Of a stretch of 64,000 nucleotides of DNA, positions 25,159 to 33,523 are shown in pieces. The stretch covers positions 426,001-490,000 of the forward strand of contig BOKO01000001.1 of the NCBI GenBank assembly GCA_016861025.1. Direction: 5' to 3'. Below the pieces are notes generated by a model. The model saw only the letters and a list, made by a program, of their open reading frames with translations, was not told the DNA's origin and searched no databases. The position numbers and the translations under genes are program-made. Numbering within the stretch: position 1 is the stretch's first letter; each line of letters begins with the position of its first letter. The stretch comes from Chloroflexota bacterium (GTDB taxonomy: Bacteria; Chloroflexota; Anaerolineae; Caldilineales; Caldilineaceae).

Positions 25159-25218
25159 ACAGTGGCGACACGCAACACGCAGCACGGTGCGCGGTTCAGC
25201 GGGTTGGCAATGCAAGGA

Positions 25219-25247
25219 TTGCCCGTTGTCCGGTGCTGATGTACACT
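25219..25247 (+). promoter_or_regulatory. Promoter candidate TTGCCC-N17-TACACT
   Basis: A -35-like TTGCCC (25219-25224), an exact 17-base spacer and TACACT (25242-25247). The ATG at 25254 is 6 bases after the -10 and no Shine-Dalgarno is seen, so the transcript would be leaderless. Confidence 0.5.
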
Positions 25248-25253
25248 GCTGAC

Positions 25254-26222
25254 ATGATGGAGCGAATGCTGCTCTTTGGCCTGTTGTTCATTTTGCCGCC
25301 GTTTATGAAGCCGTGGGTGTTGCGGCGTTTTTGCGGCGCGCACATCGGCCGGCGTGTTTCGATCGGCTGGTTCGCCAGCATTGCTGCGCGCGAGATCGAG
25401 CTGGGCGATTACGCCGCCGTGCGCGCGGCGACGCTGATCCGGCTCAACGGCGCATTTCGGCTGGGGCGACAGAGTGAGATCTCCAACTTCTGCCTGATCT
25501 ATGGCGCATCGGATCTCGAAATCGGCGATCAATGCTATATCGGGCCGCAATGTCTGCTCAACTGCGACGAACCGGTGCGGATGGGCTATTATTCGGCGCT
25601 GGGGCCGCGGTCGATGGTCTTCACGCACGGCTCTTTTTTGCCTTTTACGCAGGGCTACTGGGTCAAGCTGGCGGGCGTAACGATTGGCAGCTATGTCTGG
25701 TGTGCAGCGGGCGTCTTTCTGCATCCCGGCGTGGAGATCGGCGACGAGTGTTTTGTCAACTCGCGGTCGGTGGTCACACAGTCGATCCCGTCCGGCTTGG
25801 TCGTAGAGGGCAACCCGGCGCGCGTCGTCCAACCAATGGAAGCCGTGCGGCGCAAGATGTCGCCGCGACGCGTCGATGCGGCGCTGCAGCAGGTGTTGCG
25901 CGATTTTGCGACGGTGATGCTGGAACGAGAGATGGGCATCACGGCGATTGAGCGGTCGGCGAATCGGCTGGCGTTTGCGTGGGAAGGACGGCGCTATGTC
26001 GTCCTTATTGTACCCTCCACTTCAGCGGCGGGCGCCATTCCCACCGCCGCGCCAGGTGAGACCATCGTTTATCTCGCCAATCTGCCCGAGCATCGACCGC
26101 CCCCTGAGTTGCTGTGGCTTGATGTCACGACGTTGTCGGCGCGTGTCACAGGCGATCCGGTCTATGAGTCGCTGCGGATTTTTATGCAGCGGTATTATGG
26201 AATGCGATTTACGCTATCGTGA
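25254..26222 (+). CDS. Left-handed beta-helix (hexapeptide) acyltransferase
   Basis: 322 residues from the ATG at 25254. An ATG at 25239 would place the start before the -10 box and is less likely. A short hydrophobic N-terminus (LLFGLLFILPPFMKPWVL) precedes repeated hexapeptide turns: IGRRVSIGWFASIAA, IELGDYAAV, LGRQSEISNFCLIYG, LEIGDQCYIGPQCLL, VTIGSYVWCAAGVFLHPGVEIGDECFVNSRSVV and IPSGLVVEGNPARVV. This is the LbH fold of O-acetyltransferases (WcaF/WbbJ type), with the catalytic His probably in VFTHGSF. The last about 120 residues form a non-repeat domain unlike plain acetyltransferases, which are usually 180-220 long. It probably O-acylates a sugar of the surface polymer. It opens the plus-strand polysaccharide locus. 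Confidence 0.82.
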   Translation: MMERMLLFGLLFILPPFMKPWVLRRFCGAHIGRRVSIGWFASIAAREIELGDYAAVRAATLIRLNGAFRLGRQSEISNFCLIYGASDLEIGDQCYIGPQCLLNCDEPVRMGYYSALGPRSMVFTHGSFLPFTQGYWVKLAGVTIGSYVWCAAGVFLHPGVEIGDECFVNSRSVVTQSIPSGLVVEGNPARVVQPMEAVRRKMSPRRVDAALQQVLRDFATVMLEREMGITAIERSANRLAFAWEGRRYVVLIVPSTSAAGAIPTAAPGETIVYLANLPEHRPPPELLWLDVTTLSARVTGDPVYESLRIFMQRYYGMRFTLS

Positions 26223-26270
26223 GAGCATATTGTCAGGCATGTGTAAGAGTGAACGCCTGCAATGCCGTGA

Positions 26271-26276
26271 TACACT
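26271..26276 (+). promoter_or_regulatory. Candidate -10 box (TACACT) for leaderless GT4 gene
   Basis: TACACT ends 6 bases before the ATG at 26283, the same geometry as the acyltransferase promoter. No ribosome binding site is visible. The -35 is weak (GTGAAC at 16 bases). Confidence 0.3.
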
Positions 26277-26282
26277 GCGATT

Positions 26283-27626
26283 ATGCGAATTGTTCTGCCT
26301 GTTCACCACTTTTTGCCGCGGTATTCCGCCGGCGCTGAATTGTACACCTACCGGCTGGCGAAATGGCTGCAAGTACATGGGCATGAAGTTGAGGTTGTCG
26401 CCATCGAGGAAATTGACCGCGGCGGTGCATCCACCATCGAGGCAGTGCGCGACGCCTTTGAGGGCATCCAGGTCTGGCGGTTGAGCTTTAACCTACTCAA
26501 AGCGCCGCAGCGACGACTGTGGGAGTTCGACAATCCACTGCTTGGCGAGTGGTTCGAGACATACTTTCAACGTCAGCGTCCCGACATCGCGCATTTTCAG
26601 GCAGGCTATCTTCTTGGCGTTGCGCCGATGTTTGCCGCCCACAGCGCCGGCGTTCCGATTGTTCTCACTCTGCACGATTACTGGTTTCTCTGTCCGCAGC
26701 ATACTTTGCAGCGTAGCGACGGCGCCTTGTGCGCCACCGTGCCCGATGACCCGGCCGAATGTGCTCGCTGTCGATTGTGGAGCAGTGATCCGTATGCTCG
26801 GCTGGCGCGCTGGGCTGGAACCGGTGTGCGACCGTTTATGGAGAAGTTGCCCATTATTGGCGTCGATGGGGCGCTGATCGAGCAACGCCGTAAGCGTGTA
26901 CATGCGGCGTTAGCGCTTGCGGCGCGCGTGATTGCACCGTCGCAATTCATGCAGCGACAGTTCGAACATCTGGTGGAGCCGGAACGGCTGGTATTCTCAA
27001 GGATTGGCATTGATAGCGCGAGTCTGCAGTCGTCGGATGAACGCAATCGAGAAGGGGGCGTCAAGTTTGGTTATGTAGGCCAGGTGGCTCAACATAAGGG
27101 TGTACATATATTGGTCGAGGCTTTTCGGCGCCTGCAGTCTCTCCATCGAGATTCCGAACTGCATATTTGGGGTGGCCTGGAAACGCAACCAGAGTACGTC
27201 CGCAGACTGCGAGCTATTGCAGATGGTGATGCGCGGGTTCATTTCCATGGGCGTTTTGAAAACCGTTATCTGTCTGACGTATTGCGTTCGCTGGATTTTG
27301 TGGTGGCGCCATCGCTCTGGTACGAGAACTGCCCACTCTCGATATTGGAGTCTTTCGCTGCAAATGTACCTGTGATTTGTTCGGATCATGGCGGGATGGT
27401 GGAGCTGGTCAATGATGGTGAGGATGGATTGCGATTCCGGCCGGGGGATGTGGCTGACCTTGCTCGAGTCATGCAGCAGGTTGTAGACGATGAGGCTCTG
27501 TTGATAAAACTACAACAGGGCGCCCGGCGTCATGTTGTGAGGGATGTGAACGAAGAGATGCGTTATTTGAATGAACTTTATGCGGAAATCCATGCTGAAG
27601 CGCAGGTTGTGGTGAACAATGTCTAA
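26283..27626 (+). CDS. GT4 family glycosyltransferase
   Basis: 447 residues, GT-B fold. The N-terminal acceptor domain begins MRIVLPVHHFLPRYSAGAELYTYRLAKWLQVHGHEVEVV with the glycine-rich loop, then HFQAGYLLGVAP and TLHDYWFLCPQ. The C-terminal donor domain contains VKFGYVGQVAQHKGVHILVEAFRRL, the EX7E motif in ENCPLSILE and GGMVELVNDGEDGLRFRPGDVADLA. It transfers a sugar from a nucleotide donor, retaining the anomeric configuration. CxxC pairs (CARCR) near residue 160 are typical of one GT4 branch that carries a cysteine-rich insertion. Its 3' end overlaps the flippase gene by 8 bases, so the two are translated together. Confidence 0.9.
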   Translation: MRIVLPVHHFLPRYSAGAELYTYRLAKWLQVHGHEVEVVAIEEIDRGGASTIEAVRDAFEGIQVWRLSFNLLKAPQRRLWEFDNPLLGEWFETYFQRQRPDIAHFQAGYLLGVAPMFAAHSAGVPIVLTLHDYWFLCPQHTLQRSDGALCATVPDDPAECARCRLWSSDPYARLARWAGTGVRPFMEKLPIIGVDGALIEQRRKRVHAALALAARVIAPSQFMQRQFEHLVEPERLVFSRIGIDSASLQSSDERNREGGVKFGYVGQVAQHKGVHILVEAFRRLQSLHRDSELHIWGGLETQPEYVRRLRAIADGDARVHFHGRFENRYLSDVLRSLDFVVAPSLWYENCPLSILESFAANVPVICSDHGGMVELVNDGEDGLRFRPGDVADLARVMQQVVDDEALLIKLQQGARRHVVRDVNEEMRYLNELYAEIHAEAQVVVNNV

Positions 27627-29070
27627 GTTCTCGCGGACTGTTGCGCGCAATTCCGCCTTTGGCATGGCGGCGCATATCACGATCAAACTGGTTTCATTCG
27701 CTTTCACCGTTCTGGTGATCCGTCGTTTGGGCGCAGAGGTCTATGGTCAATATGCAGCCGTTCTCGCATTTGGGGCGGTGTTCGTGTTCTTCGCCGATCT
27801 CGGTCTCAGCCCGTACACAGTGCGTCAGGTGGCGCGATTGCGCGATCAACCCAACGGCAAACACGAGATCGAAAAGCTTTTTGGCAGCGTGCTTGGTTTG
27901 CGGTTCTTGCTGTCGCTGGGCGCCGCCGCCGCCATCATCGGCGCAGCGTGGCTGACCGGGCGTCCGACCGAGATGATTATCGGCGTCGCATTGGGAACGA
28001 TCGGGCTGGTGATCTACAGTGTGCATGGGGCGGCGGAGTCGGTGTTGGCCGGGCATGAACGCATCGACATCGCGGCGGGCGCGCAGGTGGCGCATCAGGT
28101 CACGTTTGTCCTTCTCGGTACATTGGCGCTGCTCTTTGCGACAGGGTACTACGGTCTGATCTTCGCCAATCTGGCTGGGATCATACTGATGACGGCGCTT
28201 TGCTGGATGGGAGTGCGTCGGCTCGGCGTGCGACCCACCATGCCGATCCCGTCGTGGTGGTTGACGTTGCTGCGCGCCAGCATTCCGTTTGGGATCATTG
28301 GCTTTACGCTCGGCCTCTCCTACAAGTTCGACACGATCTTGCTCAACATCTATGCTGGCGACGTGGTCACCGGCTATTACAACTCAGCCTACAATCTGAT
28401 CTTTTCTGTATTGGTCATCTCCAATGTTGTCAACACAGCGCTTTATCCGTCTCTGTCGCGTCAGTCTGTCACAAAGCCCGAGACCCTGCCCGCAATCCAT
28501 GAGCGGATGCTGCGTTATCTGTTGGCGATCGCGCTCCCTATTACGATAGGCGGTTGGGTGCTGGCGCCTGCGATCATTGGGTTCCTCTATGGCGCCGGTT
28601 ATGCTGAGGCTGCGCTGCCGTTGTCGATCTTGATCTGGGTGATCCCGTTTATGTTTGTCACTGAATTTCTGGGCTATGTAATTGTGGTGAGCGGAGCCGA
28701 ACGTCGTGTAGCCTGGGCGATTGCTATCAGCACGACGATCAACGTTGGGCTGAATTTTCTGTTGATACCGATCTACGGCGTCGTAGCGGCAGCGCTGCTG
28801 ACCGTCTTTACCGAAGCTGTGCTGTTGTCACAGTATGCATGGGTGCTGCGTGACAAATTGCGCCACGTTGACTGGAACCTGGCTTTGCTGCGGCCATTGA
28901 TAGCAGCCATTGTGATGGGCATCGTCGTGTTTGTTATGCGCGCTGTATACTTACCGCTAGATGTTCTTATCGGCGCGGTCGTTTATATTGGGCTGCTATT
29001 TGTACTCGGTGTCATAGGAAAGCCTGAATTCGAGTTGGTGCAGGGCATGCGGCGGCAGCAGGCTGGCTAA
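27619..29070 (+). CDS. Wzx-type polysaccharide flippase (MOP superfamily)
   Basis: 483 residues with 12-14 predicted membrane helices and short loops. The N-terminus RNSAFGMAAHITIKLVSFAFTVLVIRRLGAEVYGQYAAVLAFGAVF is characteristic of Polysacc_synt proteins. A later loop has LGLSYKFDTILLNIYAGDVVTGYYNSAYNLIFSVLVI, and the second half ends near GVIGKPEFELVQGMRR. It would move undecaprenyl-linked repeat units to the outer face. It begins inside the end of the preceding GT4 gene. It is convergent with the methyltransferase gene, with a branched hairpin between the two. Confidence 0.9.
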   Translation: MSKFSRTVARNSAFGMAAHITIKLVSFAFTVLVIRRLGAEVYGQYAAVLAFGAVFVFFADLGLSPYTVRQVARLRDQPNGKHEIEKLFGSVLGLRFLLSLGAAAAIIGAAWLTGRPTEMIIGVALGTIGLVIYSVHGAAESVLAGHERIDIAAGAQVAHQVTFVLLGTLALLFATGYYGLIFANLAGIILMTALCWMGVRRLGVRPTMPIPSWWLTLLRASIPFGIIGFTLGLSYKFDTILLNIYAGDVVTGYYNSAYNLIFSVLVISNVVNTALYPSLSRQSVTKPETLPAIHERMLRYLLAIALPITIGGWVLAPAIIGFLYGAGYAEAALPLSILIWVIPFMFVTEFLGYVIVVSGAERRVAWAIAISTTINVGLNFLLIPIYGVVAAALLTVFTEAVLLSQYAWVLRDKLRHVDWNLALLRPLIAAIVMGIVVFVMRAVYLPLDVLIGAVVYIGLLFVLGVIGKPEFELVQGMRRQQAG

Positions 29071-29098
29071 ACGAGATCAGTGTGCAGGAGTACAGGGG

Positions 29099-29143
29099 GG
29101 GCTGATACACGAAAAGTGAATCGAATCCCTTTTCAGTCAGCCC
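29099..29143. terminator. Branched hairpin between convergent genes
   Basis: The outer stem GGGCTGA (29099-29105) pairs with TCAGCCC (29137-29143). An inner stem GAAAAG (29111-29116) pairs with CTTTTC (29129-29134). It lies in the 82-base gap between the flippase and methyltransferase stop codons, so it could serve both strands. There is no strong U run. Confidence 0.4.
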
Positions 29144-29152
29144 GGTTCATTG

Positions 29153-29893
29153 TTACTTTGTTGCAAAGTAGATGCGAACCTGATGTGGATCGGAGGGTTG
29201 CGCCGCTGAAAGTACTTTCAATACCCGAGCGCCAGCCTTCTCCAAAGTCCCGGTCACCTGGCTTTCAGGAATGAAGTGCACTTCCTGTGGATATAGCTTG
29301 AGGCGTTGATAGAGCGTCACCTCAGACACACCGATGGCTTTGAGCAGGGCGTATAATCTTCGGCGCGGTTGAAGCCGATAGGCAACCTTGATGTCATGCA
29401 ATGCACTGAAGACGATCAAGCCCTCGGAACGCACCAGTCTGACAAACTCATGCAGAATGTGCTGAACAATTGAACGATCTGCAATATGTTGCAAAACACC
29501 CCAACTATGCACCATATCGAACGATTCATCCGGCAGCGTTGGCAGTGCCTCGCTGCTGCCTGGTGCAAACTCGGTGTTTGGCAACTCGGCATGGATTTCT
29601 TCAGCCTTGACGATCAGTGGTTCGGAGATATCCAGTCCGACATAGTGCCGAAAATGGTTGCGAAACCCGCGCGCCAGACGGCCGACACCGCATCCAAAGT
29701 CAAGCACACTATTTTTTTGCGAAGGAAGCCCAATGTCGGATGCCCGCATCATCAGCTCCGCCACCTGCTGATCGCCAGTTTGAAGAAAAGCTTCGACATC
29801 CCATCTGTTGAATCGATTCGTCCCCGTCATCGCCCAAAATGGGTCGAGTCGTCCAAGATCAGTCCATTGCTCTCTATTTCTTTCCAGCGTCAC
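29153..29893 (-). CDS. Class I SAM-dependent methyltransferase
   Basis: 246 residues from a GTG at 29893 (AAGGA about 9 bases upstream). The SAM-binding motif I is SVLDFGCGVGRLARGF (about 62-77), followed by motif II acidic VGLDIS, then EFAPGSSEALPTLPDESFDMVHSWGVLQHI. This is the Methyltransf_11/25 layout. The start REQWTDLGRLDPFWAMTGTNRFNRWD is shared by many surface-polysaccharide methyltransferases. The substrate may be a sugar hydroxyl of the polymer or a lipid; I cannot tell. It is the only minus-strand gene between two plus-strand glycan operons, so it has its own promoter. Confidence 0.88.
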   Translation of the reverse strand: MTLERNREQWTDLGRLDPFWAMTGTNRFNRWDVEAFLQTGDQQVAELMMRASDIGLPSQKNSVLDFGCGVGRLARGFRNHFRHYVGLDISEPLIVKAEEIHAELPNTEFAPGSSEALPTLPDESFDMVHSWGVLQHIADRSIVQHILHEFVRLVRSEGLIVFSALHDIKVAYRLQPRRRLYALLKAIGVSEVTLYQRLKLYPQEVHFIPESQVTGTLEKAGARVLKVLSAAQPSDPHQVRIYFATK

Positions 29894-30200
29894 CTTTGAT
29901 TATCCTTTCTGTATACAGTGTGATTGTTACGAGTGCAAGGCGGCGATTTGATGCGATATGTGTCCGTAAATCAACCATCAATTTTCTTCCTCTGTGGGTG
30001 CTGCGCTTCCCACCATAACCCAACGTCTTTGCTGTTTATTGTAAGATTTATTCCTCTTTTTTTGTTGATCAGCAAACGGTCATCTCTGAAAATGGCAACA
30101 ATGTAAGCGAATCGCAAGCCATATAATCGGCTATACGTGTAAAATAAGAGTCATCAGATCGGTCGAAGTGATACAGCCTTAAAGCAATGGGAGATGGAGA
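29894..30200. other. 307-base AT-rich divergent spacer
   Basis: No credible gene. It is visibly richer in A+T than flanking genes. It contains the minus-strand promoter above, a weak hairpin (GTGGG/CCCAC, 29994-30013), and plus-strand TATAAT (30122-30127) and TAAAAT (30140-30145) boxes that lack good -35 partners. GGAG precedes the next ATG. Confidence 0.5.
29910..29938 (-). promoter_or_regulatory. Promoter candidate for the methyltransferase gene
   Basis: On the minus strand TTGCAC (29933-29938), a 17-base spacer and TATACA (29910-29915). The GTG at 29893 follows about 17 bases after the -10, with AAGGA between them. Confidence 0.4.
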
Positions 30201-31340
30201 ATGGACAAGAACCCGCGTGTCACTATCCTGCACTGGTACGATGATATTGATGATCTGGCGCTGACGATCGCTGCATGTTTGAGTGAACTGGGCTATGAAC
30301 CATCGATTCGACATTACACCACAGACGATTATGGCGACGCACAATTTTTGTTCACCTATGCACCGTGGGGTCGCTTGCAGCGCATTACGACACGATTGGA
30401 AGGCATGGCGGCTGATAGACGTCCCTTCTGGATTCACTGGAGCACGGAAGACTGCCCCGATCTGCGTCTTCCCAAAACGCTTGTCAGGTCGATAGGTCAA
30501 ATGCTGGCGCGCCTGGATCGCTTGCAAGATGAAGGCGTAGCCTTTGCACAAAGTGCGCCGATGCGCTGGGTAAATCGGCGTTTTCACAAATTTCGTTATG
30601 TTGGCATGTACGATTATGCGGTGCGTCATGGGCTGGTCGGGTTGCTTCTTGAATATTCAAAGGTGTACGCCGACTATTACAATGCCATGGGGCTTCCGGT
30701 GCACTATGCGCGTTGGGGATTGCTCAACGAGGCGCACGCGCATGAGATCGAGACGGAGCGCGACATCGATGTTCTCTGGATCGGCACGCGGCGGACGCAG
30801 CGGCGCAGCAAATTGCTCGACGAAATTATCGGGCGGCTCGATGCGTTGGGGAAACGAACCTACGTAGTCGACGGTGTGAATCATCGGCCTGTGTATGGAC
30901 GTGAGCGTTCTGAATTGCTTGGTCGCGCCAAGATCACGCTGAACTTGCTGCCGACGTGGTATGACTCTGCACTGGCGTATCGATGGCCTTTGGTGGCGGC
31001 AAGTCGGTCGTTGCTGGTGACCGAAGAATCGTTGCCACATGCACCCGAGTATCGGGCCGGCGAGCATTATGTGTCGGCGCCGGTCTCCTCGTTGGTTGAA
31101 ACGATCTGTCATTACCTGGATCATCCTGACAAACGGGCGCCCATCGTCGAACGCGCTTATCATGCAGTCATGAACGAGCATTCGATCCTGGATAGCGTCC
31201 GGCGAATTATGCGTCAGGCGGAAGAGGGACTCCATAAAGCCCAATCCTTCAAAGCTGAAACCTACAACAAAGTTTCTGGTTTGATGAGAACCCTGACGCC
31301 GAGCATCGGTGCATTGCTTTGGGGTTTGGAGATGCTCTAA
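30201..31340 (+). CDS. CgeB-like glycosyltransferase (group-1 C-terminal domain)
   Basis: 379 residues. The N-terminal half is divergent (VTILHWYDDIDDLALTIAACLSELGYEPSIRHY) and reads like a GT-B acceptor domain. The C-terminal half has IDVLWIGTRRTQRRSKLLDEII, RSELLGRAKITLNLLPTWYDSALAYRWPLVAASRSLLVTEES and EYRAGEHYVSAP, the pattern of the Glyco_trans_1_2/CgeB group. No classical EX7E motif is seen. GGAG lies about 8 bases before the ATG. Base composition just upstream is lower in G+C than the locus average, as in exchanged glycan cassettes. The donor and product are unknown. Confidence 0.7.
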   Translation: MDKNPRVTILHWYDDIDDLALTIAACLSELGYEPSIRHYTTDDYGDAQFLFTYAPWGRLQRITTRLEGMAADRRPFWIHWSTEDCPDLRLPKTLVRSIGQMLARLDRLQDEGVAFAQSAPMRWVNRRFHKFRYVGMYDYAVRHGLVGLLLEYSKVYADYYNAMGLPVHYARWGLLNEAHAHEIETERDIDVLWIGTRRTQRRSKLLDEIIGRLDALGKRTYVVDGVNHRPVYGRERSELLGRAKITLNLLPTWYDSALAYRWPLVAASRSLLVTEESLPHAPEYRAGEHYVSAPVSSLVETICHYLDHPDKRAPIVERAYHAVMNEHSILDSVRRIMRQAEEGLHKAQSFKAETYNKVSGLMRTLTPSIGALLWGLEML

Positions 31341-31410
31341 TGACGATGTCACAGAAAGTGTTTGCCCACTGGCGGCGAGACATTGCCTGTATTTTAGGAG
31401 GCTATGGCTG

Positions 31411-32583
31411 GTGAGGATCGGAATCGATGTACGCTATCTGTCGCACGGATTGGTCGGCGGCGTGCACACCTATCTCAGCCTGCTTGCGCCGGCGTTGATC
31501 GAACGCGCCGCCAACGCCGAGATTTTCCTCTACGCCGACAACAAAGCGCCTTTCGAGATCGATCCGGCGACGCTGCCGTCGAACGTGGTGGTGCGCATTC
31601 TTCCTTATCGCAATATGCTTTCCGCCATCAAACTTGACTTTACGCTGCGCAATGCTATGGCTGCTGATGCCATTGACGTGGCTCACTTTCCGGCAAACGT
31701 TGGTTTTGCGCCGCCGAGCGCGCGCAGCGTCGTCACCTTGCACGATGCCATTAACATCATGCCGCTGTGGGAGATTCTGCGGGGGCATCCCAAAAATCTG
31801 CGCACGATGGCGATGATGACCTATCTGCACTTCGCTTCGACCCTCTCCGTGCGTCGCGCCGATGTTGTGGTGACGGTGTCGGAGTATTCCAGACGTGAGA
31901 TCGTGCGACATAGCGGCTTGCCAGAGGATCGCGTGATCGCGGTGAAGTATGGGCCGTCGCCGATCTTTCGCCGCATTGTGGATGCTGCGATGTTGGATGA
32001 GGTGCGCGTCCGTCACGGCGTGCAACGACCGTTCTTGCTCGCCGACGCCATCAAGAACCCCGATGTGATTGCGCGAGCATGGCGGCGGTTGCCCGAATCG
32101 CTGCGCGCAAGCCATCAGATGCTCTTCTTTTCGCGCGTGACGGATCCCCCTGAATCGGTAAAGGAAATGGTGGCCGCCGGTCATGCACAGGTGCTGATTC
32201 GTCCCAGCCAGGGCGATCTGGCAGCATTGTACAATCTGGCGGAAGGCTTCTTATTTCTATCGTTCTACGAAGGGTTGGGTCTGCCACCGCTGGAGGCGAT
32301 GAAATGTGGCGCGCCGGTGATCGCCTCTGATCGTGGTTCGATCCCGGAAGTGGTGGGCGACGCCGGGGTTATCATTGACGCCGCCGATGATGCAGCGTTG
32401 GCGGCTAACATCACGCGGTTGCTCCAGGATCGCGACTTTCATCACGTTCTACAACGTCGTGGATTTGTTCGCGCCGAGGAGTTCAGCTGGCCCAAACCGG
32501 CGGATCGCATCCTGGACGCCTATCGCTATGCGCTGTCGCTGCCCGGGAAAGGTGAAGCGGCGCCGATGGTGGTGAGTTCATGA
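31411..32583 (+). CDS. GT4 family glycosyltransferase
   Basis: 390 residues from a GTG at 31411, chosen because a perfect AGGAGG (31396-31401) lies 9 bases upstream; a nearby ATG at 31404 is out of frame. The N-terminus MRIGIDVRYLSHGLVGGVHTYLSLLAPAL and the pattern HFPANVGFAPPSARSVVTLHDAINIM suit the mannosyl/rhamnosyl GT4 group. The donor domain has EGFLFLSFYEGLGLPPLEAMKCGAPVIASDRGSIPEVVGDAG with the EX7E motif (EGLGLPPLE). It is predicted cytosolic and peripheral. Its stop overlaps the start of the following GT2 gene by 4 bases (ATGA). Confidence 0.9.
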   Translation: MRIGIDVRYLSHGLVGGVHTYLSLLAPALIERAANAEIFLYADNKAPFEIDPATLPSNVVVRILPYRNMLSAIKLDFTLRNAMAADAIDVAHFPANVGFAPPSARSVVTLHDAINIMPLWEILRGHPKNLRTMAMMTYLHFASTLSVRRADVVVTVSEYSRREIVRHSGLPEDRVIAVKYGPSPIFRRIVDAAMLDEVRVRHGVQRPFLLADAIKNPDVIARAWRRLPESLRASHQMLFFSRVTDPPESVKEMVAAGHAQVLIRPSQGDLAALYNLAEGFLFLSFYEGLGLPPLEAMKCGAPVIASDRGSIPEVVGDAGVIIDAADDAALAANITRLLQDRDFHHVLQRRGFVRAEEFSWPKPADRILDAYRYALSLPGKGEAAPMVVSS

Positions 32584-33521
32584 CAACGACGCAGCAACAA
32601 GGCAACGCGCTTGCGGTTTGGTGCATTGTGCTCGCCTACAACGGCATTGACCTGACGTTGGAATGCCTCGCCACGCTGCGCGTACAAGATTATGCCAATC
32701 TGCACCTGCTGGTCGTGGATAACGCCTCGACTGATGGCACGGTGAAAACGCTGCGCGCACAGGCGCCCGACGTGGAGGTGCTGCCCGCCAACGCCAATCT
32801 GGGCTATGCGGGCGGCAATAACTTGGGTATGCGCCATGCGTTGGCGCACGGCGCCGATCTGCTCTTTCTGGTCAACAATGACACGCGGCTTGACCCGCAT
32901 TGCGTCACCGCACTGGTCGAGGAGATTCAGCGGGCGCCAATCTGCGGCGCAGTCGGGCCGATGGTCTACACGTGGGACAACTGGCAGACCATTTCCTCGG
33001 CGGGTGGGGTGGTGGACTGGGCGGCGGCGGATGCGATTAACGTCGGCGTTGGCGAGATCGATCAGGGACAGTATCCGCCGCGCAGCGTCGATTTTGTCAA
33101 TGGCTGTGGCATTATGGTCTCCAAAGCGGCGATCGAGCGAGTTGGGCTGATCGATGAGCGATTCTTCATGTACTGGGAAGAAACGGACTGGTGCCTGCGC
33201 ATGCGTGAAGCCGGGTTGGACGTGCGCTTTCAGCCCACGGCGAAGATGCAGCACAAGGCGCCGCTCACCTGGCAGCAGCAAAGCCCGCTCACGCTCTATT
33301 ATATGGGGCGCAATCGGCTCTTCTTCTTTGCGCGTCACGGGCGAGCGCCTCAACGCGTTGGCGCCGTGATAGGCGCCACAAAAGGGCTGCTGCACGGCGT
33401 TGTGCAAAATTGGCGCACGGGCAATCGTGCTGCGTCCGAGGCTGCACGCCAGGCGTTGATCGACGGAGTCATGCGGCGGTGGGGCCGGCGATCATTGACG
33501 TTTTCTGGGGCGAGGATGTAG
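32580..33521 (+). CDS. GT2 family glycosyltransferase
   Basis: 313 residues. It reads AVWCIVLAYNGIDLTLECLATLRVQD, then VVDNASTDGTVKTLRAQ, NLGYAGGNNLGMRHA, LLFLVNNDTRLD with the metal-binding acidic residue, VDFVNGCGIMVSKAAIERVG and DERFFMYWEETDWCLRMREAG. This is the rhamnosyltransferase-like GT2 branch. The ATG overlaps the previous stop (ATGA), and the next gene starts 2 bases after its TAG. It belongs to one translationally chained operon (31411-37136) with two GT4 genes, a ligase/polymerase and another GT2. Confidence 0.9.
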   Translation: MTTTQQQGNALAVWCIVLAYNGIDLTLECLATLRVQDYANLHLLVVDNASTDGTVKTLRAQAPDVEVLPANANLGYAGGNNLGMRHALAHGADLLFLVNNDTRLDPHCVTALVEEIQRAPICGAVGPMVYTWDNWQTISSAGGVVDWAAADAINVGVGEIDQGQYPPRSVDFVNGCGIMVSKAAIERVGLIDERFFMYWEETDWCLRMREAGLDVRFQPTAKMQHKAPLTWQQQSPLTLYYMGRNRLFFFARHGRAPQRVGAVIGATKGLLHGVVQNWRTGNRAASEAARQALIDGVMRRWGRRSLTFSGARM

Positions 33522-33523
33522 TG

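Noticed and set aside
24096..25832. 578-residue minus-strand open frame
   Set aside because: It crosses the divergent acyltransferase and UPF0104 genes in the wrong frame and has no recognisable domain; the correct frames are clear on both sides.
29894..30200. tRNA or small RNA gene in the AT-rich spacer
   Set aside because: No cloverleaf, CCA end or conserved arms; only a 5-base stem is seen.
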